Notes: generated by a model from the letters alone, not told the origin. Positions 36,954-45,775 are shown, counted from the first letter of the stretch. The stretch: 64,000 bases of DNA from Gryllotalpicola ginsengisoli DSM 22003 (GCF_000419445.1 NZ_AULK01000006.1:32599-96598), one strand, 5' to 3'. A program made the numbers and translations.

Positions 36954-38294
36954 ATGGCGACGGCAACCGGGCTGACCAGACGCGGGTTCCTGACTGCGGG
37001 TCTCGTGGGGCTCACCCTTCCGGCGCTCGCCGGCTGCGCCGACACGGTGAGCGCGGGTCTGGTGGGATCGCAGCTGAACCCGAAGACGCTCGTGTACTGG
37101 AATCTCTTCGGCGGCGGCGACGGCACGCGCATGCAGACGATGGAGGCCGGCTACCAGAAGACCCACGGCGGCGCCGCCTCTCTGCAATCCACGACGTTCG
37201 CCTGGGGCAATCCGTACTACTCGAAGCTGACCCTCGCGACCGTCGGGCACAAGCCGCCCGATGTCGCGATCTCCCACCTCACCCGCGCCAAGCCGCTGTA
37301 CGACGGCGGCATCCTCGAGCCCATCACCGAGGAGCACCTCGCGCTGGTGGGCCTCAAGGCCTCCGACTTCAATCCCACGCCGTGGAACGCGCAGAAGACG
37401 GACGGGAACAACATCGCGGTGCCGCTCGACACGCATCCGCTCGTCATGTTCTACAACGTCGCGGTGCTCAAGAAAGCCGGGCTGATCGGCGGCGACGGGC
37501 AGGTCGTGAACCTCGACTCGATGGACACCTTCGAGGCGGCGCTGGCCGAGATCAGCAAGGTCACCAAGGGGCCGGCGATCACGAGCGCCAACGTCGGCGG
37601 CGAGACGGCTACCGAGTGGCGCGTGTTCTGGACCCTCTACAACCAGAACTCCGCGGCGACGCCGTTCCTCTCCCACGACGGCGCGGACCTCACGGTGAAC
37701 TGGGACGTCTTCGAGGACGTCACCTCGCGCCTCCAGCGCTGGGTCAAGCAGGGCTGGCTGAACAGCGGGCTCGACTATGCGACCGCCCAGTCGTACATGT
37801 TCACGGGGAAGGCCGGGATGTACCTCGAGGGCGAATGGGAGCTCACGACGGCGCAGCTGATCAAGGGCCTCGACTTCGACATGGCGCCGCTGCCGACCCT
37901 GTACGACCGGCCCGCGGCCCAGGCCGACTCACACACCTTCGTGCTGCCGAAGAAGGACCGCACGCCCGAGCAGCTCGAGCAGGTGATGGGCTTCATCAAG
38001 TCGATGCTCGAGCAGAGCATGACCTGGGCGAAGGGCGGTCACATCCCCGCCTACCTTCCCATCGCGAACAGCGCGGCGTACCACAAGCTGCTGCCGCAGG
38101 CGCACTACGCCTCGGCCGCCCAGCATGCGGTGTACGACGACCCGGCCTGGTACGGCGGTTCCGGCTCGACCTTCGAGGGCATCGTGGGCGCCCAGCTCGG
38201 CCTCGTGCAACAGCGGGCGATCACGCCGGCCCAGGCACGGCAGGCCATCACCGACCAGCTCAAGGTGTACCTGAACACCCCGAGCCCGCTCTGA
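36954..38294 (+). CDS. CUT1 sugar ABC importer, solute-binding Tat-type lipoprotein
   Basis: 446 residues from an ATG at 36954 after GAGGAGG. The N-terminus has a twin-arginine motif (TRRGFLT) followed by a hydrophobic stretch and lipobox ALAGC (Cys near residue 26), so it is probably exported folded by Tat and then lipidated. The mature domain is a family 1 extracellular sugar-binding protein (TLVYWNLFGGGDG, GKAGMYLEGEWEL). The two permeases follow. No ATPase is encoded. Substrate is probably an arabinose-containing oligosaccharide, from the flanking GH51 and araBDA genes. Confidence 0.93.
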   Translation: MATATGLTRRGFLTAGLVGLTLPALAGCADTVSAGLVGSQLNPKTLVYWNLFGGGDGTRMQTMEAGYQKTHGGAASLQSTTFAWGNPYYSKLTLATVGHKPPDVAISHLTRAKPLYDGGILEPITEEHLALVGLKASDFNPTPWNAQKTDGNNIAVPLDTHPLVMFYNVAVLKKAGLIGGDGQVVNLDSMDTFEAALAEISKVTKGPAITSANVGGETATEWRVFWTLYNQNSAATPFLSHDGADLTVNWDVFEDVTSRLQRWVKQGWLNSGLDYATAQSYMFTGKAGMYLEGEWELTTAQLIKGLDFDMAPLPTLYDRPAAQADSHTFVLPKKDRTPEQLEQVMGFIKSMLEQSMTWAKGGHIPAYLPIANSAAYHKLLPQAHYASAAQHAVYDDPAWYGGSGSTFEGIVGAQLGLVQQRAITPAQARQAITDQLKVYLNTPSPL

Positions 38295-38346
38295 TCCTCA
38301 CCTCACTCGCCCAAGCGACGACTCGCCACCTCGGAGGGACAACGAC

Positions 38347-39306
38347 GTGACCACCGCAGCACCGCCCATCGTCCGAGAACGCCCCCGCCCCGCGCCTGCG
38401 CCGGGCGGGCCCTCCCGCTCGCCGTTGCGGCGCGGCGACCCGGGGCCCGCGTGGCTCTTCCTCGCCCCGTTCGGCATCTTCTACCTGGCGTTCCTGATCG
38501 GCCCGACGATCTTCATGATCGTCGCGAGCTTCTTCAACACCTCGCTCGTGCACACCGACCTCGGATCGTTCGCCGGGTTCAAGAACTACGCCGAGATGCT
38601 CACCCGGGCGGACTTCTGGAGCGCCATGTGGCACACGCTCCAGTTCACGATCTACACGACCCCGCCGCTGGTCATCCTGGCGTTCATCTTCGCCGTACTC
38701 ACCAACCGGGTCCGCCGCGGGCAGTGGTTCTTCCGGCTGGCGTTCTTCATGCCCTACGTGCTGCCGAGCGCGACGATCTCGCTGATCTGGGTGTTCGTGT
38801 TCACCCCGGCGACCGGGCTGTGGGCGCTCGTGGAGAGCTGGTTCGGCATCACGCCCGGCAACGGGGTGCTCGCGAACCCGAACACCGCCATGATCGGCAT
38901 AGCGATCGCGACCGTGTGGTGGACGCTCGGCTTCAACTTCGTGCTCTACCTCGCCGGATTGCAGGAGATCCCCCGCGAGCTGTACGAGGCGGCGGCCGTC
39001 GACGGGGCGTCGAACTGGGCGCAGATCCGCTACATCACGCTGCCGCTGCTGAGCCGCACCACGACGCTCGTGATCCTGCTGCAGATCATCGCCAGCCTGA
39101 AGATCTTCGACCAGGTCTACCTGATGACCGGCGGCGGACCGGGCATCTCGACCCAGGTGGCTCTCGGCCTGATCACCGGCACCGCATTCACCGACGACCG
39201 CGTCGGGGCCGCGTCCGCGGCATCCGTGCTGCTCTTCATCGTCATCGTCGCCGTGGCGGTCGTGCGCCAACTGTTCGACCGCTCGGCGGCCCGGAAGGAG
39301 GCCTGA
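38347..39306 (+). CDS. CUT1 sugar ABC importer permease, MalF/UgpA type
   Basis: 319 residues from a GTG at 38347 preceded by CGGAGGGAC. A proline/arginine-rich cytoplasmic N-terminus is followed by six membrane helices. The EAA loop that docks the ATPase is ELYEAAAVDGASNWAQIRYITLPLL. It forms the channel with the next gene product. The gap of 52 nt after the solute-binding gene holds only the ribosome-binding site, so the three genes form one operon. Confidence 0.94.
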   Translation: MTTAAPPIVRERPRPAPAPGGPSRSPLRRGDPGPAWLFLAPFGIFYLAFLIGPTIFMIVASFFNTSLVHTDLGSFAGFKNYAEMLTRADFWSAMWHTLQFTIYTTPPLVILAFIFAVLTNRVRRGQWFFRLAFFMPYVLPSATISLIWVFVFTPATGLWALVESWFGITPGNGVLANPNTAMIGIAIATVWWTLGFNFVLYLAGLQEIPRELYEAAAVDGASNWAQIRYITLPLLSRTTTLVILLQIIASLKIFDQVYLMTGGGPGISTQVALGLITGTAFTDDRVGAASAASVLLFIVIVAVAVVRQLFDRSAARKEA

Positions 39307-39307
39307 G

Positions 39308-40222
39308 ATGACCACCGTGACCGACTCGACCGACGTGCGGCGGCCGCAGCGCGTCGTGACGGGCGCGGCGCCCGCGGCGAACGGCGCCCGCATCGGCACC
39401 AGCGGGAGGGGCTTCCAGATCGTCTCGGCGATCGTGCTCATCGTGTTCGCGATCATCTGGCTGATCCCGAGTCTGTTCGCGCTGAAGACCTCGCTCACCG
39501 ACAACGGGGTGGCGGCGCTCGGCGCCGGCTCGATCCTCAAGGACTGGAACCCGACGCTGCACTCGTACGCGTCGTTCTTCCACGCGGGAGACATCTGGAA
39601 CTGGTACATCGCGAGCGCCATCACCTCGGTCATCACGGCGGTGCTGACCGTGTTCTTCGCTTCGATGGCGGCGTTCGCGCTCTCGCGGTTGCGCTTCCGA
39701 GGGCGCAACTTCACGCTTCTGCTGATCGTGCTGGGGATCATGATCCCGACGCAGGTGCTGATCGTGCCGATCTTCCAGGAGCTCAACGCGATGAACCTGC
39801 TGAACACCTACTGGTCGGTGATCTTCCCGCAGGTGCCCGCCGTGATCGCGGTGTTCATCTTCAAGCAGTTCTTCGACGGCATCCCCGCCGATCTGGAGGA
39901 GGCGGCGCGCATCGACGGCGCCGGGCGGTGGCGGGTGTACTGGTCCGTCATCCTGCCGCTGTCGCGGCCGGTGCTCGCGGCGGTCACGATCCTCACCTTC
40001 GTCGGGGTGTGGAACAACCTGCTGCTGCCGCTGTTCGTGCTGACGAACCCAGACCTGATGACGATTCCGGTCGGCCTCGCCACGGTGCAGAGCAGCTACG
40101 GGCAGCGCTACGCCGACATCCAGGCGGGCGCGATCCTCGCCGCGCTGCCGCTGATCATCCTGTACCTGGTGTTCCAGCGGCAGATCGTGGAGGGGGTCAC
40201 CGGCAGCGGGCTGAAGGGCTGA
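39308..40222 (+). CDS. CUT1 sugar ABC importer permease, MalG type
   Basis: 304 residues; the ATG follows the previous stop after a single base (TGAGATG). Six membrane helices, first at residues 40-60 (IVSAIVLIVFAIIWLIPSLF). The EAA loop is DLEEAARIDGAGRWRVYWSVILPLS. The C-terminus QRQIVEGVTGSGLKG is typical of MalG-type permeases. It is the last gene of the importer; an IS30 element begins 23 nt after its stop. The missing ATPase must be supplied from elsewhere, as with MsiK in other actinobacteria. Confidence 0.94.
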   Translation: MTTVTDSTDVRRPQRVVTGAAPAANGARIGTSGRGFQIVSAIVLIVFAIIWLIPSLFALKTSLTDNGVAALGAGSILKDWNPTLHSYASFFHAGDIWNWYIASAITSVITAVLTVFFASMAAFALSRLRFRGRNFTLLLIVLGIMIPTQVLIVPIFQELNAMNLLNTYWSVIFPQVPAVIAVFIFKQFFDGIPADLEEAARIDGAGRWRVYWSVILPLSRPVLAAVTILTFVGVWNNLLLPLFVLTNPDLMTIPVGLATVQSSYGQRYADIQAGAILAALPLIILYLVFQRQIVEGVTGSGLKG

Positions 40223-40245
40223 GGGCCCGGCTCGGTGGGGCGAAA

Positions 40246-41577
40246 GGTGCGAATTCACCGTTCAATCGCAGGCGGTTTCAGCCGGTGAGTGCAACACCGG
40301 ACTTGATGTGTTCGTCGAGTCTTTCGGCTGGGGTGGCGTAGTTCAAGGTCATGCGGGGTCGCATGTTCAGGAGCCGCTGCATCTCGGCGATCTCGGCATC
40401 GGTGATCGTGTTGAAGTTGGTGCCTTTGGGGTAGAAGTCGCGGATGAGGCCGTTGAGGTTCTCGTTCGATCCGCGCTGCCAGGGTGAGTGCGGGTCGGCG
40501 AAGTAGACCGCGCAGCCGGTGGCGATGGTGAATTTCGCGTGCTGGGCCATCTCGGAGCCCTGGTCCCAGGTGAGCGTCTCGAACAGTGCGTGCGGCAACT
40601 GCTGGATCATGCGGGTCAGGCCATCGATGACGGTCTCGGAGTCCCGCATCCCCGGCAGCCGGCTGATGAGCGCGAACCGGCTGGAGCGCTCGACCAGGGT
40701 GATCAGCCCCGAGTTGCCGGGACCGACGACCAGGTCGCCTTCCCAGTGCCCGGGCACGGCACGGTCTTCGGCTCGGGCCGGCCGGTCGCTGATTCGGGCT
40801 CCGTCCAGCCAGGGTCGGCTGGAGCGGGGCGGCAGCTTCGATTGCGGCACCCGCCCGGTACGGCCGGATCTGAGTGCTTTGTGCACAGTCAGCTCGTGCC
40901 GTAAGGCGCCTTTGCCCTGCACGTACAGGGATTGGTAGATCGCCTCGTGAGACACCCGCATATCCTCCCGCGCCGCAAACAGCAGCGGCAGGCGCCCGGC
41001 GACCTGCTGCGGAGAGAACTTCTGGTTCAACTGCCGCACGACCGCGGCCCGCAGCTCGGGGTGCCCGTCGAGCTTGCGGGCCTTCGGGCGCCGGCGCCGA
41101 TCCGCGGCGATCTGGTGGGCGATGCCCGCGTCGTAACGGGACTCGGACCGGTACACCAGCTGCGCGGCGGCGATCTCCCTGGAGACCGTCGATGGTGCGA
41201 CCCCGATCAGCGCGGCGATCGCCCGCCTCGACTTGCCCTCGGCCAGCCCAAGCTGGATCACCGCCCGATCACCGAGAGAGAGCCTGCGGCCGTGACCGGA
41301 GACCGCGCCGAGCACGGCCGGCGGGTCCGGGTCAAGCAGGCCGGGCGCGGAGCCGGGAGCGAACTTCATGCCAGCCAGCCTCGCCCACTTCTCGACCGTG
41401 TTGCGCGACAACCCGAAGTGCTCACGAACCCGAACCGCTGACACCCCGGTCAGCAGCATCCTCAACGCCTCAACACGGGTATCCAACGACGCATGCGACC
41501 CCACGACAACCTCCCGAAAACCGGGGCGTTGCACTCACCGGCTGAAACCGCCGCATCCTGAAGGGTGAATTCGCACC
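40246..41577 (-). mobile_element. IS30-family insertion sequence
   Basis: About 1332 bp. Imperfect terminal inverted repeats of roughly 50 bp: the left end begins GGTGCGAATTCACCGTTCA and the right end, reversed, begins GGTGCGAATTCACCCTTCA. Both continue with GGCGGTTTCAGCCGGTGAGT. One intact transposase gene fills the element. It lies between the end of a sugar importer operon and a convergently oriented glyoxalase-fold gene, disrupting neither. No short target duplication is obvious, but an 11-bp direct repeat (GCCCGGCTCGG) lies at 40225-40235 and 41585-41595. Confidence 0.92.
40278..41534 (-). CDS. IS30-family transposase
   Basis: 418 residues from a GTG lying inside the right inverted repeat. 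Two N-terminal helix-turn-helix segments: SAVRVREHFGLSRNTVEKWA, and the IS30-type SLGDRAVIQLGLAEGKSRRA with IAALIGVAPSTVSREI. The DDE catalytic residues are in HWEGDLVVG (Asp), TWDQGSEMAQH (Asp) and GSNENLNGLIRDFYPKG (Glu), with the usual spacing. The reading frame is intact, so the enzyme may be active. The stop lies in the left inverted repeat region. Codon use is close to that of the host, compatible with transfer between related actinobacteria. Confidence 0.96.
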   Translation of the reverse strand: MQRPGFREVVVGSHASLDTRVEALRMLLTGVSAVRVREHFGLSRNTVEKWARLAGMKFAPGSAPGLLDPDPPAVLGAVSGHGRRLSLGDRAVIQLGLAEGKSRRAIAALIGVAPSTVSREIAAAQLVYRSESRYDAGIAHQIAADRRRRPKARKLDGHPELRAAVVRQLNQKFSPQQVAGRLPLLFAAREDMRVSHEAIYQSLYVQGKGALRHELTVHKALRSGRTGRVPQSKLPPRSSRPWLDGARISDRPARAEDRAVPGHWEGDLVVGPGNSGLITLVERSSRFALISRLPGMRDSETVIDGLTRMIQQLPHALFETLTWDQGSEMAQHAKFTIATGCAVYFADPHSPWQRGSNENLNGLIRDFYPKGTNFNTITDAEIAEMQRLLNMRPRMTLNYATPAERLDEHIKSGVALTG

Positions 41578-41596
41578 CCTCGATGCCCGGCTCGGG

Positions 41597-41965
41597 TCAG
41601 GCGCGGTCGTGCAGGGTGATCTGGTAGCCGTCGGGGTCGGCGAAGGTGAAGGTGCGGCCGAAGGGTCCGTCGATCGGGGCCGCGACGATCGTGTGGCCGT
41701 CGGCGGCCAGCTCGTCGTGAATGGACTGGACGTCGGTGGCGTGCAGCCAGACGGCGACGCCGAGGCCGGGCTGGGGCGCCGCGTCGAGGTCGGTGCCGGG
41801 AACGAGGTCGCGGAGCGCGAAGGCGATGGGCGTGGTGTCGAAGACGACGGCGTGCGGCGGCCCTGCCGGCGAGCGGACGAGGCCGAGGTAGTGCTCGTAG
41901 AACGCCTGGGAAGCGTCGAGATCGCGCACTTGGAGGGAGACGAAGTCGGGACCGGTGACGGGCAT
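41597..41965 (-). CDS. VOC (glyoxalase-fold) family protein
   Basis: 122 residues. Paired beta-alpha-beta-beta-beta halves: SLQVRDLDASQAFYEHYLGL and GVAVWLHATDVQSIHDELAADG, ending FADPDGYQITLHD. It could be a dioxygenase-like or resistance-type enzyme (quinone, bleomycin or lactoylglutathione-related). The substrate is not readable from sequence. It is divergent from a MarR-type regulator with only 62 nt between starts, where two perfect-match operators lie, so it is almost certainly MarR-controlled. Confidence 0.9.
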   Translation of the reverse strand: MPVTGPDFVSLQVRDLDASQAFYEHYLGLVRSPAGPPHAVVFDTTPIAFALRDLVPGTDLDAAPQPGLGVAVWLHATDVQSIHDELAADGHTIVAAPIDGPFGRTFTFADPDGYQITLHDRA

Positions 41966-41984
41966 GGGGTGCTCCTTAATCGCG

Positions 41985-42045
41985 TGTCAGGTTTCTGACA
42001 TCCGTCACCATATGTCAGACTTCTGACATGAGTCAAGGTTCTGAC
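41985..42045. promoter_or_regulatory. MarR operator cluster
   Basis: Two 16-bp near-palindromes TGTCAGGTTTCTGACA (41985-42000) and TGTCAGACTTCTGACA (42013-42028) share the form TGTCAG-NNTT-CTGACA, 28 bp centre to centre. A weaker third, GTCAAGGTTCTGAC, lies at 42032-42045 inside the marR-like gene. The second overlaps the ATG at 42028. This supports autoregulation plus control of the divergent glyoxalase-fold gene. Confidence 0.85.
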
Positions 42046-42486
42046 GCCATCGATCTGCAGACCTCGCTGGGCTACCTGCTGAAGGAGGCCTCCAGCGCGC
42101 TGCGCGCGGCGATGGAGGAGGTGCTGCGGCCCCTCGGCATGACGATCACGCACTACTCCTGCCTCGAACTGCTGGCGCAGCGGCCCGGCCTGTCGAACTC
42201 CGAGCTCGCGCGCGGAGCATTCGTGACGCGGCAGTCGATGAGCGTGCTGCTGCAGGCCCTCGAGCGGGACGGCTACGTGACCCGGGCGGCGCAGCCGTCC
42301 GTCGGCAAGGCGCTCCCCACCCGGCTGACCCCCCGCGGCCGCCGGTCGCTCGAGAAGGCGAGCAAGGCCGTGCGCGCCGTCGAGCTCCGGATGCTCGCGG
42401 GCCTGAGCGAAGACGAACAGGCGGCGGCGTTCCGCATCCTCACGAGCATGACGCACTCGCTGCGCGACGGCGGCGCGCAGGATTGA
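42028..42486 (+). CDS. MarR-family transcriptional regulator
   Basis: 152 residues. Winged helix-turn-helix with GLSNSELARGAFVTRQSMSVLLQALERDGYV and the wing RAAQPSVGKALPTRLTPRG, with dimerisation helices at both ends. The ATG at 42028 has no ribosome-binding site; instead an operator palindrome occupies the upstream bases, so the message may be leaderless. It probably represses itself and the divergent glyoxalase-fold gene, and is released by a phenolic or reactive compound (inferred from family). Confidence 0.93.
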   Translation: MSQGSDAIDLQTSLGYLLKEASSALRAAMEEVLRPLGMTITHYSCLELLAQRPGLSNSELARGAFVTRQSMSVLLQALERDGYVTRAAQPSVGKALPTRLTPRGRRSLEKASKAVRAVELRMLAGLSEDEQAAAFRILTSMTHSLRDGGAQD

Positions 42487-42507
42487 AGGTGAGCGCGAAG
42501 TGGCGCG

Positions 42508-42598
42508 CAAAACTCCGGTGGAAACGGCGAATCAGTGGCACGTCGGCCCGAAAAGCCGGGGTCCGGAGCGGGATCACCCGAAAATCACCGGAGTTTTG
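42508..42598. repeat. Class C 91-bp inverted-terminus element, copy 1
   Basis: The termini CAAAACTCCGGTG (42508-42520) and CACCGGAGTTTTG (42586-42598) are perfect inverted repeats. The immediate flanks GCG before and AAC-G after match those of copy 2 at 49966-50057. The inside contains GGCCCGAAAAGCCGG. It lies between the convergent ends of the marR-like gene and the APC permease gene. Confidence 0.7.
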
Positions 42599-42645
42599 AA
42601 CGAGGAGGCTGGGCGGGAAGCTGGGCCGGAGGCTGGCCGGGGCGG

Positions 42646-44172
42646 CTAGATCGAGATCCAGCCGGCCGCGAGGGCGACGACCCCGGCGACCGCCGCGGCG
42701 GTGACGAAGGCGGCGAGCGCCGCCTCCCACGGGCGGAAGACCCGCAGACCCCGCGCGCGACGGGCCCGGGCGAACAGCAGCGACGCCGGCGCGTAGACGA
42801 TCGCCGAGATGAGCAGGTAGGTCACCCCGGTCGCGTAGACGAGGAACAGGGTGTAGACCAGCGCGAGCAGCGCGAGCACGACCGGACGAACGGATGCCTG
42901 CGCCGACGCCCGGGCCGCCACCGCCTCGCGCACCGCGAAGCCCGCCGTCAGCACATACGGCACCACGGCGAGCGAGGCGCACAGCAGCAGGCAGAACTGG
43001 AAGGCGTCCTGCGAGAAGAGCGAGACCACGACGAGCGCCTGCACGGCGAGGGTCGTGAGCAGCAGCGCGTGGTGCGGCACACCGGCCCGGTTGGTGCGGG
43101 CGAACACGGCGGGGGCGTCCCCGCCCTTGGCGGCATTGAAGAACACCTCGGCGGCCATCAGCGTCCAAGCGAGGAAGGCGCCGAGCACCGACACCAGCAG
43201 CCCGACCGAGACGAACACGCCGCCCCACGGGCCGACGACGACCGAGAGCACTCCGGCCATCGAGGGCTGGTGCTCGCCCGCGAGCGTCGCGACGGGCAGC
43301 GCCGCGTAGGCGACCAGCGTGACGAGCATCAGGATGACCAGCACGCTTCCGAAGCCGAGCATGGTCGCGCGGCCGACGTCGCTGCGGCGGCGGGCATAGC
43401 GGGAGTAGACCGACGCGCCCTCGACCCCGAGGAACACGAACACCGCCACGAGCATGGTCGAGCGCACCTGGCCGAAGAGCGCCCCGGCCGAGGGGGCACC
43501 GCCCGAGGCATCCGTGCCCGACGCCCACAGATTGTCGGCGAACAGCTGCCAGTGCATGCCGAGCAGCACGAGCAGCACGATGAAGACGACGATCGGCACA
43601 ATCTTCGCGATCGTGACGACGGTGTTGACGAGGGCGGCCTGGCGCACTCCGCGCACGATCAGCAGGTGGAACGCCCACAGGATCGCCGTGGACAGCACCG
43701 CCGAGGCCGGCGTGTTGCCCTCGCCGAGGATCGGGAACGCCTGACCGAGGGTCGAGCCGATCAGCACCACATAGGTGCCGTTGCCGGCCACCGCGCTCGC
43801 CCAGTAGCCGAACGCCGAGAAGAACCCGACGTAGTCGCCGAAGCCCGCCTTGGCATAGGCGAAGATGCCCGAGTCGAGCTCGGGGCGCGTGACGGCGAGT
43901 CGCTGGAACACGAGCGCGAGCATGAGGGTGCCGAGCCCCGAGACGATCCATGCGATGAGCGTGCCGACGACGCCCGTCGAGGCGGCGAAGTTGGCCGGCA
44001 GCGAGTAGACGCCCGCCCCGACCATGGTGCCGACGACCAGGGTCGCGAGCGCGACGACCGGAAGGGTGCGGGCCGGGCCGCCGGGAGCGGAGGTCGCCGG
44101 GCTTGCGGCGGTCGACGGTGCGGAGGATGCGGCGGATGGGGCAGAGGGTTGCACGACCGAACATTCTCCCAT
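42646..44172 (-). CDS. APC-family basic amino acid/polyamine transporter
   Basis: 508 residues from an ATG at 44172. An Ala/Pro/Ser-rich cytoplasmic N-terminus (residues 1-38) precedes about 12 membrane helices. The first holds the APC substrate motif GTMVGAGVYSLPANFA, and later VVPYVLTAGFAVREAVAAR fits the APA (arginine/ornithine, lysine or polyamine antiporter) group. The exact substrate is not determinable. It is divergent from the aldehyde dehydrogenase at 44254, with an 81-nt gap. A class C element lies beyond its 3' end. Confidence 0.9.
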   Translation of the reverse strand: MGECSVVQPSAPSAASSAPSTAASPATSAPGGPARTLPVVALATLVVGTMVGAGVYSLPANFAASTGVVGTLIAWIVSGLGTLMLALVFQRLAVTRPELDSGIFAYAKAGFGDYVGFFSAFGYWASAVAGNGTYVVLIGSTLGQAFPILGEGNTPASAVLSTAILWAFHLLIVRGVRQAALVNTVVTIAKIVPIVVFIVLLVLLGMHWQLFADNLWASGTDASGGAPSAGALFGQVRSTMLVAVFVFLGVEGASVYSRYARRRSDVGRATMLGFGSVLVILMLVTLVAYAALPVATLAGEHQPSMAGVLSVVVGPWGGVFVSVGLLVSVLGAFLAWTLMAAEVFFNAAKGGDAPAVFARTNRAGVPHHALLLTTLAVQALVVVSLFSQDAFQFCLLLCASLAVVPYVLTAGFAVREAVAARASAQASVRPVVLALLALVYTLFLVYATGVTYLLISAIVYAPASLLFARARRARGLRVFRPWEAALAAFVTAAAVAGVVALAAGWISI

Positions 44173-44253
44173 GCGCGCCTGGGAACCCCTGCCGCGGGGC
44201 GCCCCGGGCGAGCAGACTGGGTACGGCAACCGCGACGGCTGAGAGGTGACCAG

Positions 44254-45735
44254 ATGACGGACACGACCGAGAACACCCACGTGGCGACCGACCTCGAGAC
44301 GGCGATGACGGATGCCGCGGCGGCGGCCCCCGCGCTCGCGGCCTCCCTCCCCGCCGACCGCGCCGCCTGGCTGCGCGCGATCGCCGACCGGCTCGACGCC
44401 GACGCCGACTCCCTCGTCGAGCTGGCGGTGCGCGAGAGCCACCTGACCGGGCCGCGGCTCTCCGGCGAGCTGGTGCGCACGACCTTCCAACTGCGGCTCT
44501 TCGCGCGGCTGGTCGAGGAGGGGCGCTACCTGGAGGCGACCATCGACCACGCCGACCCGGACTGGCCGATGGGCGCCCGCCCCGACCTGCGCCGCATGCT
44601 GCGACCGCTGGGCCCCGCGGCCGTGTACGCGGCCAGCAACTTCCCCTTCGCCTTCTCCGTGGCCGGGGGTGACACGGCCGCGGCCATCGCGGCGGGTGCC
44701 CCGGTGGTCGTCAAGGCGCACCCCGCGCACCCCGAGCTCAGCCGGGCGGTCGCCCGCCACGTGCAGGCCGCGCTCGAGGCATCCGATGCCCCGCGCGGCG
44801 TGTTCGCGCTCGTCGAGGGCCACGAGACGGGGCGCGAGCTCGTGCTCGACCCGCGCCTGACGGTCGCGACCTTCACCGGGTCGCTCACCGGCGGCCGCGC
44901 GCTGTTCGACCTCGCCGCGTCCAGGCCGGTGCCGATCCCGTTCTACGGCGAGCTCGGCAGCGTGAACCCCGTCTTCGTCACGCGCGCGGCCGCCGAGGCC
45001 CGCGCGCAGGAGATCGCCGACGGGTTCGCCGCGTCGATGACGCTCGGCGTCGGCCAGTTCTGCACCAAGCCGGGCGTGCTGCTCGTGCCCGACGGCTCGG
45101 AGCTCGGCGAGCGCGTCGCCGCCGCCGTGGCGGGGGCGTCGGGCGGCACGATGCTGTACGACGCGATCCGCGACGGATACTTCGCGAGCCTCGCCCCACT
45201 CGCCGAACGGTCGGACGTCGAGCTGCTGGCCGGTTCGCCCGAGCCGGCCGACACGCCCACGCCGACGCTGTACGGCACGGATGCCGCGACCTTCGCCGCC
45301 CACATCGACGAGCTGCTCGAGGAGCACTTCGGCCCGGCCGCGCTGCTCGTGCGCTACCGCTCCGACGCCGAGCTGCTCGAGGTCGCCCGCGCACTCGACG
45401 GGCAGCTGACCGCGACCATCCACGGCGAGGAGTCGGACGCCGCGGACGGCCCGGCGGCGCGGCTCGCCGAGGTGCTGGCCGACAAGGCGGGCCGGGTGCT
45501 GTGGAACGGCTGGCCGACCGGCGTCTCGGTGACCTACGCGCAGCAGCACGGCGGGCCGTACCCGGCGACCACCGCGCCGCACTTCACCTCGGTGGGCACC
45601 GCGTCGATCGGCCGGTTCCTGCGCCCGGTCGCCTACCAGGACACCCCGGACGCGCTGCTGCCGCCCGCGCTGCAGGAGGCGAACCCGTGGCGCATCCCGC
45701 GCCTCGTCGACGGCGAGTTGGTTCTCCCCGCCTAG
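44254..45735 (+). CDS. Aldehyde dehydrogenase, 2,5-dioxopentanoate (alpha-ketoglutarate semialdehyde) type
   Basis: 493 residues from an ATG at 44254 with GAGAGG upstream. Aldehyde dehydrogenase elements: FTGSLTGGRALF, general base Glu in YGELGSVNPVF and nucleophile Cys in GQFCTKPGV. The pattern SNFPFAFSVAGGDTAAAIAAG with VVKAHPAHP matches alpha-ketoglutarate semialdehyde dehydrogenases of non-phosphorylative pentose or aldaric acid breakdown. No upstream dehydratase of that pathway lies in this window, so its supply route is unknown. It is a single gene, divergent from the APC permease. Confidence 0.88.
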   Translation: MTDTTENTHVATDLETAMTDAAAAAPALAASLPADRAAWLRAIADRLDADADSLVELAVRESHLTGPRLSGELVRTTFQLRLFARLVEEGRYLEATIDHADPDWPMGARPDLRRMLRPLGPAAVYAASNFPFAFSVAGGDTAAAIAAGAPVVVKAHPAHPELSRAVARHVQAALEASDAPRGVFALVEGHETGRELVLDPRLTVATFTGSLTGGRALFDLAASRPVPIPFYGELGSVNPVFVTRAAAEARAQEIADGFAASMTLGVGQFCTKPGVLLVPDGSELGERVAAAVAGASGGTMLYDAIRDGYFASLAPLAERSDVELLAGSPEPADTPTPTLYGTDAATFAAHIDELLEEHFGPAALLVRYRSDAELLEVARALDGQLTATIHGEESDAADGPAARLAEVLADKAGRVLWNGWPTGVSVTYAQQHGGPYPATTAPHFTSVGTASIGRFLRPVAYQDTPDALLPPALQEANPWRIPRLVDGELVLPA

Positions 45736-45775
45736 CGCTGCGCGGCCAGGCGGAAGGTCGCACATACCTGCCCCG

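Noticed and set aside
42535-44253. Extension of the aldehyde dehydrogenase frame upstream to 42535
   Set aside because: The upstream part is antisense to the APC permease; the dehydrogenase begins at the ATG at 44254 with a ribosome-binding site.
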